From positions 164,967,732 to 165,031,731 of the forward strand of contig OZ024743.1 of assembly GCA_964016885.1 (NCBI GenBank): DNA of 64,000 nucleotides, read 5' to 3'. The notes beneath the pieces were generated by a model that saw only the letters and a list, made by a program, of their open reading frames with translations, was not told where the DNA came from and made no database searches. Positions within the stretch are counted from its first letter, which is position 1. The number at the start of each line of letters is the position of its first letter. Shown piece by piece: positions 21,358 to 31,935 of this stretch. This stretch comes from Eledone cirrhosa (Eukaryota > Mollusca > Cephalopoda > Octopoda > Eledonidae). Position numbers and translations under genes: made by a program.

Positions 21358-21785
21358 CCCTTTGTTACCATATTCTTAATGCAATACTCTGTCTATGATT
21401 TTCAAATAATTTTGAAAATAATTGTTTCTACATTAGGCACAAGGCCAGCAATTACCCAGTGTATTACTGGTACTTTATTTTATCGACCCCCGTAAGGATG
21501 AAAGGGGGGGGTCCAAAATTAGGATTTAGTAATATAACTAACTTTCTCAAGCTAGTGTTTGGAACATGACTTAGAAGTTCTTACATAAAATTATGATGAA
21601 AGAATTTTAGATAAAGATAAAAATGGGTTGAACCCATTTGAAATATTTCTAACAACTCTGCCTATGATTTTTAATTAATTTTGGAAATAACCCCAAATTT
21701 TCATTATTTAAGCTGATGTTTTTTGGAACATGACTAACAAAAGGTCTTAAATAAAATTATGATATGTTTTTAAATAACTATAAAC
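21358..21785 (+). repeat. piggyBac-like MITE split by a minus-strand SINE
   Basis: TTAA at 21354-21357 precedes ccctttgttaccatatt. After ttttgaaaata a SINE (21424-21512) interrupts, then aaaattaggatttagtaata resumes the MITE to about 21785, where the right terminus is missing. Part of it would lie in the CCDC22 3' region. Confidence 0.65.
21424..21512 (-). repeat. SINE fragment, minus strand
   Basis: tgtttctacattaggcacaa, ggccagcaattacccagtg and actttattttatcgacccc are the reverse complement of the SINE 3' half. Truncated at a G run (21504-21511). Confidence 0.85.
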
Positions 21786-21922
21786 ATTTTAAAACAAACA
21801 CACCATACCCAACAAGCATACCACACCCTTTGCCCTCACCACACAACATCACCCCCACACCAAATCAACCCACCACACCTCATTGCACACATCACCATGT
21901 CCCAAAATACCAAAATTTACTT

Positions 21923-21925
21923 ACC
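21923..21925 (-). other. Candidate splice donor in the CCDC22 3' UTR
   Basis: On the minus strand GATAAG|gtaagtaaa fits the donor consensus, 68 nt beyond the stop codon. A pyrimidine-rich AG at 21196-21181 could serve as acceptor. Whether this junction is used is unknown. Confidence 0.35.
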
Positions 21926-21992
21926 TTATCAATCAATAGTTTGGATATTGTGAAATCATAGTTTGTTTTTCTGTTTCCAACCTCATGAATAG

Positions 21993-22109
21993 TTAAGATT
22001 TTTCTTTTAGTTTCACCATTAATGTGGAATTTTCTTTTTTCATTTGTTGGTAATCATTTGTAATCTTCTCCATGTTGGTTTTAACAGACTTTTGGCATTC
22101 ATTTTCAAT
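21993..22109 (-). CDS. CCDC22: CCDC22, final coding exon
   Basis: Acceptor tttatttcag on the minus strand precedes ATTGAAAATGAATG. The phase-0 frame reads IENECQKSVKTNMEKITNDY, then QQMKKENSTLMVKLKEKS and a TAA stop (21995-21993), 38 residues. It continues the preceding exon's MREIRDLEEQ with no phase change and ends the protein a few residues after the ENSTLMVKLKE heptads, as expected for the CCDC22 C-terminus. CCDC22 forms a coiled coil with CCDC93 in the CCC complex, which acts with Commander/retriever in endosomal recycling. Identification is by remembered family sequence, not a search. Confidence 0.85.
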   Translation of the reverse strand: MENECQKSVKTNMEKITNDYQQMKKENSTLMVKLKEKS

Positions 22110-22429
22110 CTGAAATAAAAGGTTCAACATTATCCCATTGAACAAAGGGAAGAGTACAATAAGCATTTTAAATCTTAACATCATGTACATCATGAAACCA
22201 CATTAGCAACATATTCTAGGAAAGTAAAAAACAGGTCAATGACTGCATGACATTAATAATTAAGGGCTTGAGTATAATACTGCAAAGTTTTACAACAATC
22301 TGTGCACTAGTAACGATGCTATAAACATTTGAATTAACAGAAGAGTTTTTGAATATCTTCCGCTAAATCATTACAGGGTTAGCTATGGTGATTAAATCAT
22401 TAAATGTTAAACCATTGTAGGGTTAGCCA
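22110..22429. other. CCDC22 intron sequence next to the last exon
   Basis: Unique-looking AT-rich DNA holding the acceptor (22110-22119) and polypyrimidine region on the minus strand. Nothing else was recognised. Confidence 0.6.
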
Positions 22430-22790
22430 TGAAAGGTTTCATAATCATCATTGGATTATTTTTGAGGCAATGTCTTACAGCCAGATACTTTTCCTTTCCC
22501 ACCTTCCATGGGCCCAATGCCCAATTGCTCCAAGTCCGGGACCCCTTCTGCTGCACCTTCTGCAGTCTTGTCTACAGACTCCATTGCACACTTTGTGGAG
22601 CTGCCTACTTCAAACAGACAGGGCTGTGATTGGCAGACCAGTTCGCAGTCGGTCACCCAACACTTTCACTCAGCAGACACTTCCCTCACAACCTAACTCT
22701 CTGCAGTTTTATTGTGTGCTCCGGAGCCCTGGACACACACCCTAGACATGAGCAGTGCACAATTTTTTTTCTTCAGACTTGGACCAGTAA
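22430..22790 (+). mobile_element. GIY-YIG-type retroelement fragment (Penelope-like)
   Basis: Successive frames give VYRLHCTLCGAAYFKQTGL, then LADQFAVGHPTLSLS and FPHNLTLCSFIV...GHTP, and FLQTWTSNSLN. This is the pattern VY.L.C..CGA.YIG.TGR.LADRF.EH...GH that I associate with GIY-YIG nuclease regions of Penelope-like elements; here YIG reads YFK. Stop codons at 22627 and later. A C/A-rich tail (22790-23340) follows. Confidence 0.55.
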
Positions 22791-23344
22791 CAGTCTAAAT
22801 TCCCCACCCTATTCCTTTAGCTCTCCACACATACACACCTCACCACCACCCACCAACATCCATCCACATACCTACACCAGTTACTCCCTTACCACAAACC
22901 CCCCTGCCTTTACCCAACTAATCTACTAATAGACCACCACCACCCATCAATAACACTACTAACTCCTTTCTACCTCCCCACTCCACACACATACCCAACA
23001 CCACTAACAACCCACAACACCGACATCACCACACACTCTCACAAAATGTAAATACATACATAGAAATATGAGAAAAAAGTCAGACACACACACGCACATA
23101 CTAACAGTTTACCTGTTACACCCATATGACTCTCTGTTTACCCCATCTACAGAATTAACTGACCCACCACTCCCACTAACACCACTAACCCCTCCCCACC
23201 CATCTACCTTCCTCCCTATCACTATGCAGACACACCCTGTGCTCCCCTCCATCACCACCCTGCCTTGTGCCTACTACTACACACACATAACACACTCCCT
23301 CCCAACTTACTTCTGTTCTGTGTGTGTCACCACCTCTCCTCCCC
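22791..23344 (+). repeat. C/A-rich low-complexity tract
   Basis: Long stretch made almost only of C, A and T (caccaccacccaccaacatc and similar). Apparent reading frames are compositional artefacts. It lies between the GIY-YIG fragment and a minus-strand LINE fragment, and similar C/A-rich DNA continues at 23820-24540. Confidence 0.7.
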
Positions 23345-23349
23345 CACTT

Positions 23350-23805
23350 TCACTCTGACCAAACTTCTTCGAGCTTTGCACTAACGGCTTTGCAGTGTGT
23401 GATGAGGCGGCAGCTAGCATTGAGGGCGGGATCTAGCTTCTGGACATGGACAGCTCGCTCCCATACTGGGCATGCATACTCAGCAGCTGAGTAGCAGAGA
23501 GATAGTGCAGTTGATTTCAGAGTCTGTGGGTTTGCACCCCAGGTTGTGCCAGTGAGCTTGCATATGATGTTGTTCCTCACATTCACTTTACACTTGGTCT
23601 TCTCAATGTGGATCTTAGAAGAGAGAGACCTGTCCCGGGTTACACCTAGATAGACTGGGTGCTCGCAGTGTTCAAGGGAGTTCCTGACCAGTTAACCTTC
23701 AGTTGGCGCTTGGCTTCATGGTTTCGCAGGTGGAAGGCATACACCTGTGTCTTGGATGGATTTGCATGCAGGTGGTTCTCCTCATAATAAGGTGTTAGCA
23801 CTTCC
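23350..23805 (-). mobile_element. LINE 3' coding fragment (ALSLCYSAAEYACPVW type)
   Basis: Minus-strand frames read HLHANPSKTQVYAFHLRNHEAK near 23780, then EHCEHPVYLG and the open frame 23586-23350: MNVRNNIICKLTGTTWGANP, LKSTALSLCYSAAEYACPVW and KLDPALNASCRLIT. This post-RT thumb region belongs to a LINE family different from the others in the window. Both ends truncated, with one frameshift near 23680. Confidence 0.75.
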
Positions 23806-24559
23806 AGACCATTGACTAAATACAACCACAGTGCTCACATTGATACACACATATACACGGAAGCATCTGACACACTTGGAAATGCACACATGCCAAAACA
23901 CACTCACATACATAAAAATAATAGAAAAAAAGTCACACATACACATACACAAAAGCTTCCCTCTACAGATAATATAAAGCGTCCAACACATGCGTGAACA
24001 CATATACACACACATGAAAATACACACACGTGAAAATACACACACACACATAAATGCACACACTCACATACATAGAAACAATTTTAAAAAAGCCACCTAC
24101 ACATACTCTCATGTAGATTCACTCACACACACTCATTCGACACACACACAATTGTACACACTCAGTTACATAGAAACAACAGAAATAAGCATCCCCCCCC
24201 CCCCCACACACACACACTCACACGTGTACACAAAAAAACTACAAATTCACTGATATACACACACATACCAGTGTGCACACACCAACTACATAAGACTCTG
24301 ACACCAACATGTCTACCCCACCCCCCAACACACACACACACAGACTTAAGCCAGCCACATCTACCAATTTCTTAGGCACATACACACAACCACACCCATG
24401 ACACCTCTGTACTCTCGACTTTGCCCCCCTCCCCAGGCCGGACCTTTCATTTACCTCCCCTACCTATCTTTCTCCTCCAAACCCCTTTTTCCTAACTTCT
24501 TTTCCTAGCCCTCACACAGTACTCATACATCTACGTGTTCTCTCCTTAACCATACTTTC
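23806..24559. repeat. (CA)n-rich tract with poly-C
   Basis: Repeated acacacacatacacac text with a C run at 24193-24206. It continues C/A-rich to 24540 and may be the remainder of the C/A-rich 3' part of the Penelope-like insertion, interrupted by the LINE fragment. Confidence 0.75.
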
Positions 24560-24690
24560 CTGATGAAGGACTTCTGTTCAAAACGTTGAAACCTCCTCCA
24601 CTTCCTCCAAGTGTGAACTTAATATAACTGTATTTTTGCATGCCTGTGTTTGTTTTGTTTTGTTTCATTTATATATATATATCCAGAGAA
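24560..24690 (+). other. Penelope-type terminal region with hammerhead-like motif
   Basis: CTGATGA (24560-24566), helix GGAC-ttct-GTTC (24568-24579), then AAAAC where GAAAC is expected. Followed by gttgaaacctcctccac and a (TA)n run near 24667. Same layout as 48790-48935. One core G is lost, so the ribozyme is probably inactive. Confidence 0.55.
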
Positions 24691-26790
24691 TGTAATGCGA
24701 AGTTACTGTAGGTTCACCCAGGTGAGCACTCAATGTCAGTATCAAAGTGTAGAGCTAAACAGAAGTGCCTTTCATTTTGAGGGCAAAGCCTTTTGCAGCT
24801 AGCAGTGGCAGTAGCTCCCAGAACTTCTTCCATCCCATTCTTACCCTAGTTATTGTACTTTCTGAACACCCACCTCCGCTGCTAATTCGGTCACCTAGGT
24901 AGAAGAAGCTGTCTACTGTTTCTACAGAGCCCTCCCAGAGATTGGTGGTACTTGTTTCCTGTGACTGTTTCCTGCTTGCTGTCCCAGCACAGCTGCTACA
25001 TGTGAAGCCTACATCCTTAGTTAAGCTTCCTGAGATCCCTCTACATCTCTTGTGTACCCATTGTTTGCATTTGGGGCAGAGAATGGAATTCCTACCTACA
25101 CCTTCCTATATACTGAGCAAGGCCATTTCCCTGAGGGGATCTGGGTTCTGTTTTCTTGTCTACTTACAAGGACCTTAGTCTTTGTCAGGTTGACTTTGAG
25201 ACCCTTTCTTTCTAGTCCCAAGTTTGGAATTTCTTCTCTAGTTCTACCATAGTGTGAGGTCATCTGCATACAGGAGTTCCCATGGGCATCTGGTCTTAAA
25301 CTCCTCCGTTATTGCCTGCAGAACTATGATGAACAGGAGAGGGCTAAGAACAGAGCCCTGGTGGACATCGACCTGTATGCTAAATTCCTCGCTATAGTCA
25401 TTGCTAATCCTAACTTTGCTGACTGTTCCTCTATACATGGCTCGTACAGCTTTCACAAGCCATTCATCTACTAGTTATCTAAGAACTCACCAGATTATAG
25501 CACGGGGAACTCTGTCAAAGGCTTTCTCGAGATCGATGAATGCCAGGTAGAGCGGCTTACTTTTAGCTAGGTACTTTTCCTGTAACTGCCTCACAAGGAA
25601 GAGGGCATCAGTGATGCCTCTTCCTGGCACAAACCCAAATTACATCTCATCTAATTACACCCGGTCCCTAATCAACTGTGCTTTAACTCTTTCTGTTACT
25701 TTCATGACCTGGTCCATCAGCTTTATACCTCTATAGTTTCCTCTATCTAGTGCATCACCTTTACCCTTGTAGCAGTTGACAATGATGCTACTGCACCAAT
25801 CCTTTGGTATGATACCTTCTAGTATTACCTGGTTAACAATACTTGTGGTTATAGTGTGACCGACTGACCCAGATGCAGTCAGCCTCTCGGCAGCTATACC
25901 CAATGGACCGGTCGCCTTCCCTGTCTTCATATCTTTGATTGCCTTACTTACTACGCTGCTGTTGACTTGTACTGCTGGCCCCTCTATAGGGTCTACTTGG
26001 GGTAGGGTCTCTTCTTCCCATGGATTCTCCTCATTTAGTAATCTTTCATAATGGCTCTTCCACGCATCTTTCTTCTCAACACTTGTGAGGGCAAGCTGAC
26101 CTTTATCATTCCAGATACACTTCTCTCCAATGACATCACAATTCTCTCTGACACACCGCCTCGCAATCTTGAACACCTTGTTTCTTGTCCTCACGCTGCA
26201 AAACATGCTTGAATTTTCTATCCTCTGCTTCCCTCCTAGCTAAGTATACTTGCCGCCTAGCTTCCCTCCTGGTCTCTATGTAATGTACTCTACTACCCCT
26301 GTTCTTCCATTCTTTCCATGCCTGTCTCTTGGCCTTAACTACCTCATCTACTCTATTGTTCCATCACCAAGTCACTCTCCTCCTGCCTGTGGTCTTACTC
26401 CAGCCACAGATCTCATCCGTCGCCTTTAGTAAGTTATTTTTTAGGAACTCCCAGTGCTCTTCTACATTGAATGTCTCTATCTGTTCTTCTTTACTGTCAT
26501 AGGCGTCAAGTAAAATATCTTTAAATCTGTTACTGGCTGGGGGGTCTTTCAGCTTCCAGATCTTTATTCTCCAGGTTGGCTTGTTTCCAGGTTCGTCTAG
26601 TACTGACCATGAGGTTGCTGACAACTAAGTTATGTTGGGAGGTTCATTTCTCACTAGGGAAGGCTTTTGTGTTTACCTCCATCCATCTGTCACGTCCTCT
26701 GATGAGGATGAAATCTATCTGACTAGAATGCTCCCCTGATCTATAGATGATCAGATGGTTGTCAGGTGTTTTGAAGATGTAGTAGGAAAA
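24691..26790 (-). mobile_element. APE/PHD-type LINE copy (endonuclease end, RT, PHD-like region)
   Basis: On the minus strand from 26790: end of the endonuclease domain (NHLTI, then FILIRGRD-like remnants), a linker (KIWKLKDPPASNRFKDILLD, 26624-26364), and the block 26206-25655 with NEENPWEEETLPQVDP, DMKTGKATGPLGIAAE and WCSSIIVNCYKGKGDALDRG. The RT palm follows (LAFIDLEKAFDRVP region near 25530; VHQGSVLSPLLFIIVLQAI; LLYADDLT near 25268). Then the PHD-like Cys region and a C-terminal start near 24940-24750. YADD is intact; stops and frameshifts occur at about 26340, 25640 and 25460. Confidence 0.82.
25655..26206 (-). pseudogene. APE/PHD LINE: linker and RT N-terminus (184-codon open stretch)
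   Basis: The longest open stretch of this copy. It holds the basic pre-RT linker, SSVVSKAIKDMKTGKATGPL (RT fingers), IIVNCYKGKGDALDRGNYRG (RT motif 1 region) and LMDQVMKVTERVKAQLIRD. The equivalent stretch at 48712-48026 is also open. Ends at a stop before the FGFVPG block. Confidence 0.8.
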
Positions 26791-27905
26791 TGAGCAGGCT
26801 AGCAAAAAGCACAGACTTCATATGTGAACCCTGTACAGGGGTAGTAGGCAAAGCCCTTCAGATAGCTGGCCCCTTCAATTGCACAGAAGACCCCATAGAA
26901 ATAGTTGATAGCTTCTGCGAAGGTGGCTGTGTAGAAAGCACATTTGCTAACACCAAAAGGTCTCTCACTAAAGATAAAAGGCAAGTTGTACGATGCCTGG
27001 GTGCGCTCAGCAATGCTACATGGTAGTGAAACATGTACTCTGTGGAGACTGGAAAGAAACGAAGCCTATATGATTAGATGGATGTGTAACAGAAGTGTAC
27101 ATGAATGGCAAAATGTAAATGTATTAAGGGTGAAACTGGGCATAAGAGGAATCAAATGATGTATGCAGGAGAGATGACTGCAGTGGTATGGTCATATGAT
27201 GTGCATGAAGAATGGCAGCTGCATAAAGAGGTGCAGTGCTTCAAAGGTTGCAGGAGGCACCACAAGAGGAAGATGTGGAATGAAACAATAAAGGTGGACC
27301 TGACTCAACTAAATCACCTGATGGGGATGACACAGGAGTGAATCCTCTGGCACTACAATGTTCAACAAAAGACCCGTTCCAACAACTCAAAGCTGGACTC
27401 AGCTCAAAATGGCACTGTCCAGCCTTATACTGCAAATAAAGTCGATGGTTGGCCCACTAGGGATTCATCACAGTCATCCAGTGTAGGGCTCCAGAAGTAT
27501 GATTCCGCTGTGTGAGGGGTTCAGAATGGCCAACAGGCTTGTCCCTCCTCATAACAGTGTCATCCAGTTGTGAGCTCCGATGCTGTGGTTTCGCTTGTGC
27601 CGCTGTGGGATGGGTACGGTGTGGCCAACTGGCCTGTCACTCCTTATAGTGGTGTCATCCAGTCCGGGCTCCGAAACTGTGGTTCCACTGTGAAATGGGT
27701 TTAGTGAAGCCAACTAGCCTGTCCCTTCTCATAGTGGAATCACACAACATCCAACACCTGAACTGAAGGTCTGCCATGTGAAGGGTTCGGCACGGCCAAC
27801 TGGCCTGTTCCTCATCAGAGTGGTGCCATCCAGTTCCAGGCTCCCAAAATGTCTAACCCATGCAAGCATGGAAAAATGGATGCTAAACGATGATAATGAT
27901 GATGA
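26791..27905 (+). mobile_element. APE/PHD-type LINE 3' part, head-to-head with the previous copy
   Basis: Frames from 26799 read STDFICEPCTGVVGKALQIA (last CX2C of the PHD-like finger), DPIEIVDSF, then LSLKIKGKLYDAWVRSAMLH, RLERNEAYMIRWMC, VLRVKLGIRGIK and WYGH-like text. This is the LINE C-terminus, followed by 3' UTR. The UTR (27440-27850) is a tandem array, and the end is acccatgcaagcatgg plus (GAT)n at 27893-27910. Protein details differ from the adjacent minus-strand copy, so these are two subfamilies. Confidence 0.8.
27440..27850 (+). repeat. 3' UTR minisatellite, unit about 87 bp, about 5 copies
   Basis: ggccaact(gg)cctgtccctc recurs near 27448, 27527, 27620, 27708 and 27794, each with ctcataGTGGtgtcatccag and gctccgaa-ctgtggtt. 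Lies in the 3' UTR of the plus-strand LINE. Single-unit relatives occur in the tail repeats at 19810 and 63930. Confidence 0.8.
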
Positions 27906-27990
27906 TGATCTTATTTAATGACTTTGAAAGGATGAAAAGTAAAATTGACCTCAGTGGTATTTGGACTCAAAAGGCAAAGACGCAGATCAC
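27905..27990 (-). repeat. SINE fragment, minus strand
   Basis: aaaggatgaaaagtaaaattgacctcagtgg matches the reverse complement of the SINE body (aacttt...catcctt). Abuts the MITE at 27994. Confidence 0.5.
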
Positions 27991-27993
27991 ATA

Positions 27994-28320
27994 GTCTCAG
28001 GTCCCAAATAATAGAGGGGGGGGGGGGGATCTATAATTGTCACCCTTGATTTTTTTTAAAAAGCCACAATTTGTCATTTAGTTTATATATTGAGACCCAT
28101 CCTATTTATTGCATAACGTAAGGGATTTCTTGTAATGTTCTTTTTTTTTGTCATGTATAATGTTTTTTAATGTCTAAAGAAAATTATCACAGGATATAAA
28201 ATAAAATTTCGCCAGAGATAGATTAACAAAATTTAATAAACGGGATGGTGTGGGAGGGGGGGGGGGGGTATGAAAAATTAATACGTAGGAGGGGTGAGAC
28301 GATTATTTGAGACCAGTGAG
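27994..28320 (+). repeat. Tc1/mariner-like MITE (TA-flanked, 327 bp)
   Basis: Flanked by TA (27992-27993, 28321-28322). Left end gtctcaggtcccaaataat; right end attatttgagaccagtgag, about 15 of 19 matched terminal inverted repeats. Two G runs interrupt it (28014-28028, 28255-28268). A second, reversed copy is at 44335-44600. No transposase frame. Confidence 0.72.
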
Positions 28321-28430
28321 TACTGGAAGGCATTGTATCTGATGCTTTAATAACTCTGCCAATTCACCACCTTACTACAAATTCATGGAATTGAATCAAT
28401 ATGATAAATCATTATCATTATTTCACAGCT

Positions 28431-28664
28431 AGGAGGGCAGTGGATTGACAGAATCATTAGGGTGTCAGGCAAAATACTTTGCAACATTTACTTATGGTTA
28501 TTTGCATTCTGAATTCAAATCCCACCGAGGTCAACTTTGCCTTTCAACTTTGCAAGTTCAATATAAAAAAACAAAAGAAAAAAGTGCCAGTAAAGTAGTG
28601 GAGTCAATATGATTGACTTTCCCTTACCCTCAAAAGTGCTGGCTCTGTGTTGAAATTTAAAACC
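28431..28664 (+). repeat. SINE, diverged, plus strand
   Basis: aggagggcagtggattgac head, B-box-like gaattcaaatcccacc, body with gtcaactttgcctttca, ggagtcaatatgattgact and tail gtgctggctctgtg. Its 3' end is the target of the younger SINE at 28684. Confidence 0.75.
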
Positions 28665-28683
28665 ATTATTTCATAGCTAGATA

Positions 28684-28867
28684 GGTGGATTGGCAGTATC
28701 GGTAGAGGGTCGGACGCCATGCTTAGCAGCAAAGAGTTACGGCCCTTTATGGTCTGAGTTCAAATCCCGCCAAGGTTAACTTTGCCTTTCATCCTTACGA
28801 GGTCGATAAAATAAAGTACCAGTAATGCACTGGGACAATTGTCAACCTTGTGCCAAAAGTAGAAATA
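28684..28867 (+). repeat. SINE with perfect 19-bp target-site duplication
   Basis: Head gtggattggcagtatcggt, B box gagttcaaatcccgcc, ending gccaaaagtagaaata. Flanked by attatttcatagctagata at 28665-28683 and 28868-28886. An identical duplication marks LINE-dependent insertion and a comparatively recent event. Confidence 0.92.
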
Positions 28868-28886
28868 ATTATTTCATAGCTAGATA

Positions 28887-29749
28887 AGTTTTCAATGTTT
28901 AAAATCTATTCAATTGTGAAGCATGTTTTCACTAATAACAACACAATACGACACCTTTATTCATAAGTTTGCATAATCAAAATTGATATGGGTCTAACTT
29001 CTATATATCCATGGACTTTAACCTACTGATGAAGTAGTGGGAGCACAATCATGATACACAGTGTGTCCAGGACCTTTTCAACCTGGTAGAGCCCAGCACT
29101 TTCTCTGGGTCTGAGCAAAGCTGATTACTTCCAGAACAAGTGAAGGAGAGAAAGTGAGAAAGAAGGGTAGTAGAAAAATCAACCCAAGTACTAGACTGTT
29201 GCTTTGTGAAAGAGTTTAGCTAAATACCATAAGATAATTTGTCCAGCACTCTACCAATTCTGCAATAAAACCCACACAACTGAGATTAACTCTTAACATC
29301 CTGTACTACATGAAACCACATTAGCAAAATATTCTTAAAAAGCATAACACAGCATTATGACTGCATCACATTAAAAATTTACTTTAATAATGCTGATTTT
29401 CAATGATCTGTACACTAGAAAAAATTATATAAACATTTGAATTAACAAACCCATTTTTAGATATTTTCTGTTAAATCATTAAGATAGACAGATAAGATAA
29501 ATGAAAGCAAGCAAAGCTAATCAGTACGTTGTGAGTGAATGAATATCAACCTTACTAAGTAAAGGTTGATTGTCTACAATTAGAAAGAACCAAATGAAGC
29601 AACTATCAGCTCTGTTTAGTAAAATCAATCTAAAAATCAGTCAAAACTCATAATAGGGAGGCCTCTGGAGCACAAGCTATCAAGAGAGACAACATAATCC
29701 CTCTATCCATTCCTTTGGTAGTAAGGATGGAACATATAACATAGATTAA
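28887..29749. other. Unassigned CCDC22 intron sequence
   Basis: AT-rich with no convincing coding frame. 29290-29470 (ccttttaacatcctgtactac ... catgaaaccacattagcaa) resembles 22160-22330 and 32500-32700 and is probably an uncharacterised dispersed repeat. Confidence 0.45.
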
Positions 29750-30063
29750 CCCTTCCATTGCCATATTTCTAATGAAAGACACTGCTTATGATTTTCAATT
29801 AATTTTGAAAATAATCAAAAATTTGGATGGATTTAGTAATAAAACTTTCTTAGAAGTAAACATTTCATTACCATGTTTCTAATAATAAAACATATAGTAA
29901 TATAAATAACTTTCTCATTATTAAGTTGGTGTTTGGAGCATAAATCTTTTCAGATAAAATTATGATGGAAGATTTTTAGATAAATATAAACACTTTAGAA
30001 TAAACAGTTATTAATATATAACATAGAACCAGGTGCTTTTTAAGAGATTTGGAATCAAAAGGA
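29750..30063 (+). repeat. piggyBac-like MITE, most complete copy (about 314 bp)
   Basis: TTAA at 29746-29749, then cccttccattgccatatttc. It passes through ttttgaaaataatca, ggatttagtaata and aaaattatgatgg, and ends ttggaatcaaaagga near 30063, the imperfect inverse of the start. The right TTAA is degenerate (ATAA). Confidence 0.65.
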
Positions 30064-30365
30064 TAAATATTTGTCTCACACTAAGGACAATAGATTGGTA
30101 GAGAATCTTCATGTTGTGAGTTCAAACTCTTGGGCAGGACACTTTACTTTCAGTTCACTCAGCTGGAAAAAATGATTTGCATCAACACTGATGCCAAGCT
30201 GTATGAGCCTTTATCTTTCCATTAGACAACATTGATGGCATAGAGAAGGAAGATTGGCATGCACGGCTGACTGCTGATCTTCCACAAAATACCTTGTCCA
30301 GGCTTGTGCCTTGGAGAGGAACTTTCCAGGTAGAAACCAAGGATTAGTCATAATCGAAGGGAGCC
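30064..30365 (+). repeat. tRNA-type SINE (second type)
   Basis: agattggtagagaatcttca head with B-box-like tgtgagttcaaactc, then ggcaggacactttactttca, ctggaaaaaatgatttgca and gccttggagaggaactttcc. Distinct from the common SINE. Confidence 0.65.
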
Positions 30366-30961
30366 ATTAATGTGTGTTTGAAGCTATGTATATATGTATG
30401 TGTATTTGAATGTGTTCTAAGATAATATATACATAAATAAGACTGTTATTGCTCCAATCAGTCTACTCACCCTCAGCAAATACCTTAATCTGAACACCAA
30501 CCTGTATCCATGATTCTTGACAAACTAACTCTACTCACCCTCCAAATTTGTCAAATCATATATGAATCCCCTATTCTCCCAAACTCGGCTTATGTAACCA
30601 GACTTTAATAGCCACCTATTGGGAAAATAGACATTATCAAGCTGCAGCTTGACCATATGTATGATCATTGTTATATATATGTAAAAGTGTGCATGTATGT
30701 TAGCAATGACTATGTAACTGAAAGACTCGGTGTGTGTGAGAGAGAATGGTGGGATTATATGAGAACATATATGACATGTTTCAGGACAAGTGAAAGGAAG
30801 ACTGAGCCAGAGTAAGGGTGTGTGAGGGTATGTGTGCATGCTTGTGTGTGTATGTGTTCTTGTGAAAGTGAGTATAGATGTGCGTGTTAATACATGCACA
30901 TGCATACAAGAGATGCAGCAGAAGAGAAAGTAAGAGAGAAAGTGAGATAGAGAAAGAGAGA
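30366..30961. other. CCDC22 intron sequence with TG-rich stretch
   Basis: Includes a tgtgtgtg-rich stretch around 30725-30890 and purine-rich DNA to 30965. Reading frames here are low complexity. Confidence 0.5.
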
Positions 30962-31007
30962 GTTTATAATAATGATGATGATGATAATGGTGATGATTGT
31001 GATGACA

Positions 31008-31038
<31 letters not shown>

Positions 31039-31260
31039 CAATAATGATGGTAATGGTGGTGGTATTGATGCCAATAATGGTGGTGATGGTGATGATGATA
31101 ATGACTATGACAATGAGGGTGGTGATGGTGATGATGACAATGAGGGTGGTGATGGTGATGATGATAAGGATGGTGGTGATAATTATGATAATGACAATGA
31201 TGATAATGATAATGCTAATGTTGAGTATGGTGATGATGGTGGTGATAAAATAGATGGTAT
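30962..31260 (+). repeat. GAT/GGT trinucleotide array, about 300 bp
   Basis: Imperfect (GAT)n with GGT and AAT variants. It translates as an Asp-rich run in one frame, which I treat as an artefact of the repeat. Confidence 0.9.
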
Positions 31261-31935
31261 AAAAAGAACTAAGAAGCAAGATAATGAGCTATGTTTTGGC
31301 TAAGTATGAATAATGTTATATATATATTTTATCAACTGATGTCCTGATAAAACAGCAAACATGCATGTACACACACATATACATACACACACACATATAC
31401 ATACTCATACACATAATCACACACATACATATACATAATCATATAAACACACATTTACACACATGCATACCCAATATAGATACACACACACACACACATG
31501 CATACCACATATATAAAACATCCACACACAAAAACACATAATCGCATTAACACACACACACCACATACACGCATACAAACACATCCACACAAAAGACATA
31601 TACACGTATGTAAACACACTGACAGATATACACTAAACACACCCCATACACAGGCACACAACCCCCCCCCCCCACACACACACATAATGGAAGGAATAAT
31701 TGATTAGGGCCCTGGTCATCATTTTCAATTCAGTAAAGCTACATGATTGATTTATTCAAAAACTATAAAACACAAAGACATCATCATCATGACATACACT
31801 ACTACCACTATCATCATCATCATCACCACTAACATTACCATCACAACACCACATGAACATGATTGATACTACCACCACTGTCATCATCACCACCACTAAC
31901 ATTACCATCATAACACCATATCAATATGATTTAGA
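31261..31935. repeat. CA-rich microsatellite and CAT-rich tandem duplication
   Basis: 31352-31690 is (CA)n-rich with a C run at 31661-31673. 31795-31925 holds two copies, about 75 bp apart, of a tatcatcatcatca ... cactaacattaccatca unit. Confidence 0.8.

Noticed and set aside
22790..23340. Pro/Thr/His-rich frames on the plus strand
   Set aside because: The tract is C/A-rich low complexity; all frames look alike and none has domain features.
24691..27905. Head-to-head LINE halves as one insertion with a 5' inversion (twin priming)
   Set aside because: The overlapping PHD and C-terminal segments of the minus part (24750-25230) and plus part (26799-27000) differ clearly in encoded residues, so they are two copies of different subfamilies rather than one inverted insertion.
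30878..31303. 141-codon Asp-rich reading frame
   Set aside because: It is the translation of a GAT/GGT microsatellite. The opposite strand is equally open as an Ile/Thr run, and no start context or conserved segment is visible.
31352..31690. CRISPR-like or satellite array
   Set aside because: The spacing is that of a CA microsatellite; there are no constant repeats separated by unique spacers.
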